Source of the DNA: Dyadobacter chenwenxiniae
GTDB taxonomy: Bacteria; Bacteroidota; Bacteroidia; Cytophagales; Spirosomataceae
Direction: 5' to 3'
DNA length: 64,000 nucleotides
Assembly (NCBI RefSeq): GCF_022869785.1
Contig: NZ_CP094997.1
Coordinates: 4,216,001 to 4,280,000, forward strand
Shown here: positions 25,337 through 32,444 of the stretch, in pieces
Numbering within the stretch: the stretch's first letter is position 1
How the letters are laid out: each line of letters begins with the position of its first letter
Notes under the pieces: generated by a model
Seen by the model: only the letters and a program-made list of their open reading frames with translations
Told to the model about the DNA's origin: nothing
The model's database searches: none
Translations under genes and position numbers: made by a program

Positions 25337-25792
25337 ATGTCGAAGAAGAAAGCAAAGGATTTGGATAGTTGTCCCCTACTAAGCGAAAGCAATTTGCAGG
25401 AGGATAAATCTCGAGACTTAATACTGTCTGAGATAAATGCATTACCAAAAGATCTCTTTAAAAATGTCTCAAAATCATATCAAGAGTTTAGAACAGCCGA
25501 CGAATGGCTACAAGTTCGATATGGGAAGCCTGGATCAAAGACGAGAAAGAGGTTTGAAGCACGAGCCCAGGCCTTTCTTGCGAGTGAGTTGCCTGAAAGC
25601 AGCGCAATCACAGTTGATCCCGAAATCTTAGGTGGCACTCCGGTTTTCTCAGGAACCAGGATACCTATTCAAAATCTTATAGATCATTTGACTACCGAGG
25701 AATCTATTGAATCCTTTTTAAACGATTTTGACGGTGTCACCAAGTTGCAGGTTCAAAGAATAGTAAGAAAGATTATGCGCTTTCCTGATTGA
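25337..25792 (+). CDS. DUF433 domain protein (VapB-like antitoxin family)
   Basis: A 151-residue protein. The C-terminal 60 residues form a DUF433 domain (VDPEILGGTPVFSGTRIPI then IQNLIDHLTTEESIESFL), a winged-helix-like DNA-binding fold found in antitoxins paired with PIN-like DUF5615 toxins. The first 85 residues are an extra, highly charged helical region without a recognised domain; family members are often only 75-110 residues. No DUF5615 gene follows, so the gene may be an orphan antitoxin or a regulator. Confidence 0.75.
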   Translation: MSKKKAKDLDSCPLLSESNLQEDKSRDLILSEINALPKDLFKNVSKSYQEFRTADEWLQVRYGKPGSKTRKRFEARAQAFLASELPESSAITVDPEILGGTPVFSGTRIPIQNLIDHLTTEESIESFLNDFDGVTKLQVQRIVRKIMRFPD

Positions 25793-25815
25793 ATAATAAA
25801 ACATTATATTTTGGC

Positions 25816-26043
25816 ATGAAAGCAAAAACACACATTCCCTTTCAAGATTTGGTGAAGATTGTAAAACAACTCTCACCTACCCAGAAGGCGTGGCTTCAAA
25901 AAGAGCTTGCCGCAGAAAGTACTCCGGAACCAAAGCAGTCACGGCTGACAGAATTATTACTGAACGGTCCTGTATTTTTCCGAGGAGCAGATCAAAACCA
26001 TTGAGGAAACGCACAAATCGATCAATGGCGGAGAAAATCCTGA
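25816..26043 (+). pseudogene. Relic antitoxin of a PIN-toxin pair, frameshifted
   Basis: From the ATG at 25816 the frame encodes MKAKTHIPFQDLVKIVKQLS..., then LTELLLNGPVF, the pattern of small Bacteroidota antitoxins that precede PIN toxins. At the TTTTT run near 25975-25979 the frame shifts. Removing one T restores SEEQIKTIEETHKSI. A second shift near 26028 restores QWRRKS and a TGA at 26041-26043, the normal family ending. Two compensating single-base indels thus disrupt a gene of about 76 codons. Confidence 0.55.
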
Positions 26044-26175
26044 TGCCCGGCACGAGCGTTTTGAATCGATACAATTCAAGAATCCAACGAAATCCTCGAT
26101 TTTGCAAAAATAAACCTAATTCACTTCCATCAACTAAATTTCAGGTTCCTGCTGCGAAGTAACACACAACTCTGA
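26043..26175 (+). pseudogene. Possible remnant of a PIN-domain toxin
   Basis: An ATG at 26043 overlaps the restored antitoxin stop (TGATG), the usual coupling of these pairs. It starts MPGTSVL; after one extra A at about 26064 the frame continues IDTIQESNEILDFAKINL and ends at TGA 26173-26175. VL-IDT resembles the first strand and aspartate of PIN nucleases, but the rest is far too short (these toxins are about 130 residues) and lacks the other acidic residues. It is at best a decayed remnant. Confidence 0.3.
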
Positions 26176-26211
26176 GCCTTTCAACAAACCAACTTTGAGC
26201 TATTCAACAAA
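26171..26211 (+). promoter_or_regulatory. Direct-repeat activator site candidate upstream of the SDR gene
   Basis: Two 18-base direct repeats (26171-26188 and 26194-26211) match at 15 positions and are 23 bases apart, close to two helical turns. They lie 53 bases before the SDR ATG. AraC-family activators bind tandem direct repeats with such spacing, and an AraC-type gene lies two positions downstream at 27218. Confidence 0.45.
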
Positions 26212-26263
26212 GCCCACCTTCCCATTCCTGCCGACCTTTGTCTTAGTTAAAACACAAAAAACG

Positions 26264-27151
26264 ATGACAAAGGTTTGGTTTATTACAGGCAGCTCCCGCG
26301 GATTGGGAAAAAGCCTTACGAAAGCAGTGCTGAAAAATGGCGATCATGTAGCGGCCACAGCGCGGAATACACAGCAACTGGATGAGCTCGTCGAGCGATT
26401 CCCGGGCCAGATTTATCCAATTGAGCTTGATGTGACTAATAAGGAGCAGATTTATGCTGCTGTTGCTAATGCAGTTCGCCATTTTGGAAAAATTGATGTG
26501 CTGGTTAATAATGCGGGATTTGGCATTACAGGCGCAGCAGAAGCATTTACGGATGAGCAGGTTCGCAGTCAATTGGAGACGAATCTTTATGCCCCTATCG
26601 AAGTGACGCGTGCCGTTTTGCCACACATGCGCAAGCAGCGTTCGGGACACATTTTGCAGATCAGTTCGATTGGCGGCCGTGTTGGCGGCGCAGGACTTAC
26701 TATGTATCAGGCCGCGAAATTTGGCCTCGGCGGTTTCAGCGAGGCACTTTCCAGAGAAGTGGCTCCGCTTGGCATTCAAGTAACTTGTGTGGAACCAGGC
26801 GGATTTCGTACGGATTGGGCGGGATCTTCTATGAGCTTTGCCGCTGAAATTGAGGGTTACGAATCTACAATTGGCACTGTCACCAGTTTTTTCCGAGGCG
26901 GCAACTATGTTCCCGTCGGTGATCCAGATAAAGCTGCGAAAGTTATGGTGGACCTTGTGAATCATCCTGAACCGCCGTTACACTTAATCTTGGGCAGTGA
27001 GGCCGTTGGCATCCTGCAGCGCGCGGATGAAAATCGAAAAGCTGAATTTGAAAAGTGGATGCCGGTAAGCATTTCAACGGATCACGATGAAGCTGAAAAC
27101 TTTTTTGAGTCGGAGGCCGGCAAGGCTTACCAATCAATGAAAGGAATTTGA
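26264..27151 (+). CDS. SDR-family NAD(P)-dependent oxidoreductase
   Basis: A 295-residue classical SDR with the cofactor motif TGSSRGLGKS, NNAG (in VLVNNAGFGITG), and the YxxxK in YQAAKFG. The reading frame is open from 26195, but the ATG at 26264 starts the usual MTKVWFITG opening. The C-terminal extension of about 50 residues is typical of the subfamily annotated as oxidoreductase or ketoreductase. A 14-bp hairpin follows, then an AraC-type regulator, which probably controls this gene. Confidence 0.88.
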   Translation: MTKVWFITGSSRGLGKSLTKAVLKNGDHVAATARNTQQLDELVERFPGQIYPIELDVTNKEQIYAAVANAVRHFGKIDVLVNNAGFGITGAAEAFTDEQVRSQLETNLYAPIEVTRAVLPHMRKQRSGHILQISSIGGRVGGAGLTMYQAAKFGLGGFSEALSREVAPLGIQVTCVEPGGFRTDWAGSSMSFAAEIEGYESTIGTVTSFFRGGNYVPVGDPDKAAKVMVDLVNHPEPPLHLILGSEAVGILQRADENRKAEFEKWMPVSISTDHDEAENFFESEAGKAYQSMKGI

Positions 27152-27156
27152 ATCCC

Positions 27157-27196
27157 AAACAGCATTGCAGAACGAAACCGGGCTGCAATGCTGTTT
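27157..27196 (+). terminator. Terminator-like hairpin after the SDR gene
   Basis: A 14-bp perfect stem (27157-27170 with 27183-27196) has a 12-base loop. Only a three-T end follows, so termination strength is uncertain. Confidence 0.7.
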
Positions 27197-27217
27197 GATA
27201 TATAAGTTAGCACGATC

Positions 27218-28018
27218 ATGAGCCAGCCAACCGACTTAACACAAATCACCTATTCCTGCTACCATACGCGCAGCCGGGAAGGCGAGCAATTCGTCCCTGA
27301 ACACGTTTTGAGTTACCAAATCGCAGGAACACTTTTTCTGAATGACGGCGTCCGGGATTATGTCTGCAAAGAGGGTGATTTCAGATTTACGAAACGGAAT
27401 AAGCTGCTCAAATTCAATAAGCAGCCGCCTGAAAACGGTGATTTTAAATCAATATCAATCTATCTGGACCAGCAGACGCTTCGTAATTTCAGTATGGAGT
27501 TCAACTATCCGGCAGCGCCTCATCAGGATGGGAAAGCTGTCCTAATGCTCGTGTCTGACCAATTACTGACAAGTTACATGGCCTCCCTGATGCCTTATCA
27601 GGAATTTCAGCCGCCGACGAGCCAGCATTTAATGTCGTTGAAATTGAAGGAAGCGATCTTGATTTTGCTGCAAACCCATCCTGAGATGAAAGACATTCTT
27701 TTCGATTTCAGTGAGCCGGGCAAGATTGACCTGGAAGGTTTTATGAATCAGAATTTTCATTTTAATGTGCATCTAAGGCGGTTTGCCTACTTGACGGGGC
27801 GTAGCCTGGCCACATTTAAACGAGATTTTGAAAAAATATTCCACATTTCCCCAAGTCGCTGGCTGTTGCAAAAAAGGTTGGAAGCGGCGCACTATCTGAT
27901 TAAAGAAAAAGGGAAATCGCCCTCTGAAGTGTATCTCGAAACTGGCTTTGAGGACCTTTCCCACTTCTCATTTGCATTCAAAAAGGCGTACGGCGTTGCG
28001 CCTTCGCGCATTGCATAA
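27218..28018 (+). CDS. AraC-family transcriptional regulator
   Basis: A 266-residue regulator. The N-terminal domain contains EHVLSYQIAGTLFLNDG, as in ExsA-like AraC proteins. The C-terminal double HTH contains GRSLATFKRDFEKIFHISPSRWLLQ and ETGFEDLSHFSFAFKKAYGVAPS. It follows the SDR gene after 66 bases on the same strand and likely activates it through the direct repeats at 26171 (inference). The ligand is unknown. Confidence 0.88.
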   Translation: MSQPTDLTQITYSCYHTRSREGEQFVPEHVLSYQIAGTLFLNDGVRDYVCKEGDFRFTKRNKLLKFNKQPPENGDFKSISIYLDQQTLRNFSMEFNYPAAPHQDGKAVLMLVSDQLLTSYMASLMPYQEFQPPTSQHLMSLKLKEAILILLQTHPEMKDILFDFSEPGKIDLEGFMNQNFHFNVHLRRFAYLTGRSLATFKRDFEKIFHISPSRWLLQKRLEAAHYLIKEKGKSPSEVYLETGFEDLSHFSFAFKKAYGVAPSRIA

Positions 28019-28084
28019 GTAAGGAATCGCCACTTGCAGACTTTTAAAGCAACTGGGACCACTTTCGCCCGGCATTGTTTTGAT

Positions 28085-29005
28085 ATGAAAAAGTCAGCAG
28101 GTTTTTGTTCAATTTTATCCGGGATCGCAGCATTGCTCTTCCCGGCCTTACTTTCAGCACAGATAATGGATTCAAAATCGATAGTAGCGCCTGACGCGCA
28201 GGTTGAGAAGCTCGGAGACGGTTACAAATTCACAGAAGGGCCGGTTGCCGATGACAATGGCAATGTGTTTTTCACCGATCAACCCAATAACAAAATCATC
28301 CGATGGGACGCAGAAAGTGGCAAATTCAGTGTTTTCTCAGACAATTCAGGTCGGGCTAACGGCATGTATTTTGACAATACCGGCAACCTCGTTGCGTGTT
28401 CGGATGAAGACAATCAGGTTTGGTCTTTTGATAAAAACGGCAAGCCAACGGTTTTGGTAAAAGACTACGAAGGAAAGCTCCTTAATGGTCCGAATGATCT
28501 CTGGATAGATCCAAAAGGTGGCATTTATCTGACCGACCCGATGTACAAGCGCGATTATTGGAAACGTGATCCCGCTATGCAGCAAGATGGTCAGCATGTA
28601 TATTATCTTAATCCTGAAACAAAAAAGCTGATCCGCGTCGATGAAAAACTGAAACAACCTAATGGCATTATCGGCACCAAAGACGGCAAAAGACTTTATG
28701 TGGCCGACATCGGCGACAACAAAACATATGTTTACGACATTCAAAACGATGGAACACTGGCGAACAGAAAACTTTTCGTTCCCAAGGGCTCCGACGGAAT
28801 GATCCTCGACGCCGAAGGAAACCTATACATTACCGGAAAAGGCGTTACGGTTTTTGACAAAACAGGCCAACAGATAGCGCATTTCCCTATTCACAATGGC
28901 TGGACGGCTAATCTTTGCTTTGGCGGAAAAAATAATGATTTGCTCTTCATTACGGCCGAAACGGCGGTTTACGGATTGAAAATGAAGGTTAAGGGCGTTA
29001 AATGA
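28085..29005 (+). CDS. SMP-30/gluconolactonase-like secreted lactonase
   Basis: A 306-residue six-bladed beta-propeller of the SMP-30/gluconolactonase/LRE family (PF08450). The ATG at 28085 begins a signal peptide ending near LLSAQ; the upstream TTG at 28034 is not needed. Family segments are FTEGPVADDNGNVFFTD, then NGPNDLWIDPKGGIYLTDP and PNGIIGTKDGKRLYVAD, which carry the metal-binding Glu, Asn and Asp residues. It hydrolyses a sugar lactone or related ester in the periplasm. It may be transcribed with the AraC gene 66 bases upstream. Confidence 0.88.
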   Translation: MKKSAGFCSILSGIAALLFPALLSAQIMDSKSIVAPDAQVEKLGDGYKFTEGPVADDNGNVFFTDQPNNKIIRWDAESGKFSVFSDNSGRANGMYFDNTGNLVACSDEDNQVWSFDKNGKPTVLVKDYEGKLLNGPNDLWIDPKGGIYLTDPMYKRDYWKRDPAMQQDGQHVYYLNPETKKLIRVDEKLKQPNGIIGTKDGKRLYVADIGDNKTYVYDIQNDGTLANRKLFVPKGSDGMILDAEGNLYITGKGVTVFDKTGQQIAHFPIHNGWTANLCFGGKNNDLLFITAETAVYGLKMKVKGVK

Positions 29006-29050
29006 TGTTAAAAGACGCTCCTCTGGAGCCTGCGCATCTGCATCATCTTT

Positions 29051-29255
29051 ATTCCTAGAAACAGGAAGCCCCGCGGGGGCTTGCATCTCGCAAATAACGA
29101 ATCGGCTAGAAACAGGAAGCCTCTCCGGGGCAACTAGCCCTGCCGGGGCTCGCTTTTCCCAAATAACGAACCGGCTAGAAACAGGAAGCCGCTCCGCGGC
29201 TTCCTGTTTCTAGAAAACCAAATGTCGATGTTGTTTGGCCCCGGCGGGGCCTCCT
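29051..29255. repeat. Intergenic repeat cluster with REP-like palindromes
   Basis: The 16-base word ctagaaacaggaagcc occurs at 29055-29070, 29106-29121 and 29175-29190, and inverted at 29198-29213. The last two form an 18-bp perfect stem (29175-29192 with 29196-29213, loop TCC). A 31-base direct repeat with one mismatch occurs at 29091-29121 and 29160-29190. GC palindromes follow each word, and a related inverted unit ends near 29255. The region is noncoding and fills most of the 373-base gap before the lipoprotein gene. Confidence 0.85.
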
Positions 29256-29353
29256 GTTTTGGGAAACGACGCTTTTGACTCCTGATGGGCTCTTTCTGCC
29301 GTTCACGAATTTTCCAATTTCCCCTTGCAACCTTCGGCCTTTTTCTGGTTTCT

Positions 29354-29378
29354 GGCTAATAAAAATCATTTATTAGCC
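29354..29378 (+). promoter_or_regulatory. Hairpin abutting the lipoprotein start codon
   Basis: GGCTAATAAA (29354-29363) and TTTATTAGCC (29369-29378) form a 10-bp perfect stem with a five-base loop that ends exactly one base before the ATG at 29379. In mRNA it would cover the whole ribosome-binding region. As DNA it could be an operator. Confidence 0.6.
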
Positions 29379-30149
29379 ATGAATCAAATCTTCAAATCCT
29401 CTTTACAATTAACTAAGGTATTTCTTTTTGTCGGCCTCATTTCCATTACTGCATTTTCCTGCCGGACTGCCGAGCTTGCCGTTGACAACGATCTCAAAAA
29501 CGAGAGCGAAATTTACTCTGTTAAGGGCCGCCAAGGGTCTCAAATCGGGCAGGTGATTTCGTTTGGTAACTTCAAGACCAGTAAAGTGCAGCGTGGCTGG
29601 ACTTCCGGTTATTCCATTCCGTTTATTGTCAAATTCAATGGTGCAAAGGAGAAATTAAGCTTTCAGCAACTTGACCTCAATGGGAAAACTGCCGATGTTA
29701 CACTCGTAAGCCGTTTTAGGGAAACTGAATATCAGCCTTTGCAGGATCACTTCTCGGTTTCTCTTAAATACAAAAATTACTTCGCCGGAGCCATTAAGCC
29801 TTTGGACAGCGACGAAGCCTGGGAATTTGTCGTCCATAATGTTGACGGTTCGAGCAGGAGCCTGAACAAGAATAGGACAGCTGGCTTCGTGCGCTCGCGG
29901 CATACGCGGATTGACATTGCGGGCATTCGTGAGCTGGAAGGCTCATCCAGCTTTTTAACTCAAAACGACGTATATGGTTATGAATTTCAGTTGGAGGGAA
30001 AGATTATCGGCGCTGTTTCTACGATCAATAATGGGAAAGTCTGGTTAAAAAAAGGACTTAGTGACGAAATAAAATTGATTCTTGCCAGCGTCTCTTCGGG
30101 GTTAATGCTGCGCAGTCCTGTGGAGGAAAATGCAATTGCGGCAAACTGA
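29379..30149 (+). CDS. Lipoprotein of unknown function
   Basis: A 256-residue protein from the ATG at 29379. A lipoprotein signal has its lipobox at ITAFSC (lipidated C28). The frame is open further upstream, but only from this ATG is the leader compact. The mature part is rich in predicted beta-strands (VTLVSRFRETEYQPLQDHF, DVYGYEFQLEGKIIGAVST) and has no motif I recognise. It follows the repeat cluster and has a hairpin directly at its start codon. Confidence 0.65.
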   Translation: MNQIFKSSLQLTKVFLFVGLISITAFSCRTAELAVDNDLKNESEIYSVKGRQGSQIGQVISFGNFKTSKVQRGWTSGYSIPFIVKFNGAKEKLSFQQLDLNGKTADVTLVSRFRETEYQPLQDHFSVSLKYKNYFAGAIKPLDSDEAWEFVVHNVDGSSRSLNKNRTAGFVRSRHTRIDIAGIRELEGSSSFLTQNDVYGYEFQLEGKIIGAVSTINNGKVWLKKGLSDEIKLILASVSSGLMLRSPVEENAIAAN

Positions 30150-30249
30150 AAATCGTGGCTTGCAACTCTTCATCGAAATCCTAAATTGCATGCTGAAAAA
30201 CATTTGACATTCGGGGCGTTTAAAGATCCGCCCCAAAAATCAATTCAAT

Positions 30250-32307
30250 ATGCCTCAGCAAGCCAGCAACCCATTTTTAGCTCCATATAACACACCATTT
30301 CAGGTTCCACCTTTTGATAAAGTGGAACCTCAGCATTTTTTGCCCGCTTTTGAGCAGGGCATGGCCGAGCAGCAGAATAGTATCGCGGCCATCCTTTCAA
30401 ATGAAGCTGAACCCACATTTGAAAACACCATTGAAGCCCTGGAATACACCAGCGATCTGCTTACCAGGGTTAGTTCTGTATTTTTTAACCTGGCATCGGC
30501 GAATACCAATGCTGAGATCGAGGCACTTTCCAAGGAAATCGCGCCTAAATTATCTCAGCATAGTGACGACATATTTCTTAATCCTGCTCTCTTCCAACGC
30601 GTTAAGAAAGTGAATGATTCGCAGGAAAACCTGGAACTTCATGCAGCACAAAGACGCCTTTTGGAAAAAACTTACAAGGCTTTCGTGCGGAGCGGCGCGA
30701 ATTTAAGTGATTCGGAACAGGCCAAAATACGGGACATTAATAAGCAATTGTCTGTGCTAACCGTCCGTTTTGCACAAAATCTACTGGCTGAAACCAATCA
30801 ATTTGAACTGATTATCAGTGACGAATCCCAACTTTCGGGCTTGCCGGAATCCATAAAAATGAATGCTGCTCAACTGGCAAAGGACGCCGCCAAAGACGGA
30901 AATTGGAAATTCACATTGCACCAACCGAGCATTATGCCGTTTCTCCAGCATGCGGACGACCGCTCGCTCCGGGAAACCATTTACAAGGCATATATCAGCC
31001 GTTGTAACCACAATGATGATTTGGACAACAAGGAGATTGTCGCACAGATCGCAGCATTGCGTGCTGAAAGGGCCAGCTTATTGGGCTATGATTGTCACGC
31101 AGATTATGTTTTGGAAGAAAGCATGGCTAAGAAGATTACGAATGTTTTGGATCTTCTCCACAGGTTGTGGGAAGCTGCATTGCCTGTTGCCAAATCCGAA
31201 GCATTACAAATGCAGGAATTAATGAACAGAGAAGGTCGCACGGATGAGCTGGAAGCGTGGGATTGGTTTTACTATGCAGATAAGGTCCGTAAGGAAAAAT
31301 ACAACTATGATACAGAGCAATTAAAGCCCTATTTCCAATTGACAAATGTGCGTGACGGGATTTTTGAAGTGGTTAAAAACCTTTACGGTCTGACATTCAC
31401 GGAAATCAAAAACATTCCAACATACCACGAAGATGTAATTACCTATGAAGTAAGAGAAGCAAACGGCGATCTGACCGGCATTTTTTACATGGATTTCTTC
31501 ACTCGAAATTCAAAAAGAGGTGGCGCATGGATGACTTCCTATCGCAAGCAGCGTATGAAAAATGGCCAGCGCATTGCTCCTGTCGTGTCTATTGTTTGCA
31601 ATTATGCCAAACCAACCGGTGAAAATCCTGTTTTGTTAACCGCAGAAGAAGTGGAAACGTTCTTTCATGAATTTGGCCACGCGCTGCACGGCTTACTTTC
31701 CAATGTTGAGTTTGAAACATTATCAGGCACTTCGGTCCCCCGCGACTTTGTGGAACTACCATCCCAGATCATGGAACATTGGGCCTTCGAGCCGGAAGTG
31801 CTGAAACGCTACGCAAAACACTATCAAACCGGCGAAACGATTCCCGGGGAAGCCGTGACGAAAATGAAAGCTGCGTCCACGTTTAATCAGGGATTCGCTA
31901 CTATTGAATATTTGGCGGCAGCCTTCCTGGATCTTTTTTATCACATTGCCCCTGCCGGTATGCAAATAAATCCTCAGGCCGTGGAAGAAAAGGCAATGGC
32001 TGATCGGGGATTGATCAAGCAGATCGCACCGCGTTACCGGAGCACTTATTTTCAGCATATTTTTGCAGGAGGATACTCGGCGGGGTATTACAGCTACATT
32101 TGGTCCGAAGTGCTGGATAGTGACGCATTTGCTGCTTTCAAGGAAACGGGCAACATTTTCGATCCCGCGACTGCATTATCGTTCCGAAAAAATATTCTCG
32201 AAAAAGGCGGAACTGAGGAGCCGCTCACGCTTTACAAATCCTTCCGGGGAAGAACTCCCAAAGAGCAATATTTATTGGAAAACCGCGGACTGACAAAACT
32301 TGCGTAG
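30250..32307 (+). CDS. M3-family oligopeptidase (peptidyl-dipeptidase Dcp/PrlC-like)
   Basis: A 685-residue zinc metallopeptidase of the thimet oligopeptidase family. The zinc motif HEFGH is at 473-477 (HEFGHALHGLL), followed about 25 residues later by the third ligand region VELPSQIMEHWAFE. No signal peptide is visible, so it degrades peptides in the cytosol, or possibly the periplasm if exported by other means. Length is normal for the family. A small hairpin lies in the gap before it. Confidence 0.93.
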   Translation: MPQQASNPFLAPYNTPFQVPPFDKVEPQHFLPAFEQGMAEQQNSIAAILSNEAEPTFENTIEALEYTSDLLTRVSSVFFNLASANTNAEIEALSKEIAPKLSQHSDDIFLNPALFQRVKKVNDSQENLELHAAQRRLLEKTYKAFVRSGANLSDSEQAKIRDINKQLSVLTVRFAQNLLAETNQFELIISDESQLSGLPESIKMNAAQLAKDAAKDGNWKFTLHQPSIMPFLQHADDRSLRETIYKAYISRCNHNDDLDNKEIVAQIAALRAERASLLGYDCHADYVLEESMAKKITNVLDLLHRLWEAALPVAKSEALQMQELMNREGRTDELEAWDWFYYADKVRKEKYNYDTEQLKPYFQLTNVRDGIFEVVKNLYGLTFTEIKNIPTYHEDVITYEVREANGDLTGIFYMDFFTRNSKRGGAWMTSYRKQRMKNGQRIAPVVSIVCNYAKPTGENPVLLTAEEVETFFHEFGHALHGLLSNVEFETLSGTSVPRDFVELPSQIMEHWAFEPEVLKRYAKHYQTGETIPGEAVTKMKAASTFNQGFATIEYLAAAFLDLFYHIAPAGMQINPQAVEEKAMADRGLIKQIAPRYRSTYFQHIFAGGYSAGYYSYIWSEVLDSDAFAAFKETGNIFDPATALSFRKNILEKGGTEEPLTLYKSFRGRTPKEQYLLENRGLTKLA

Positions 32308-32444
32308 CGCATTTGATCCAATGTGCTCAAAAAGGAGTATATACGGCTTAGCGGCAGGTTTGTCCATTGCGTATTCTACCCTTTACCATGATCAATACTT
32401 TATTATCCAAAGAATTATTACAAAGGTCAACCAGCCCGCTGATC

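Noticed and set aside
29055..29213. Possible CRISPR array
   Set aside because: Repeats are 16 bases, unevenly spaced (51 and 69 bases), one is inverted, inter-repeat segments contain GC palindromes and share sequence, and no cas gene is near.
30213..30234. Small GC hairpin (GGGGCG/CGCCCC) before the M3 peptidase gene as a terminator
   Set aside because: The stem is only six base pairs and is followed by A residues rather than T on the plus strand; too weak to call.
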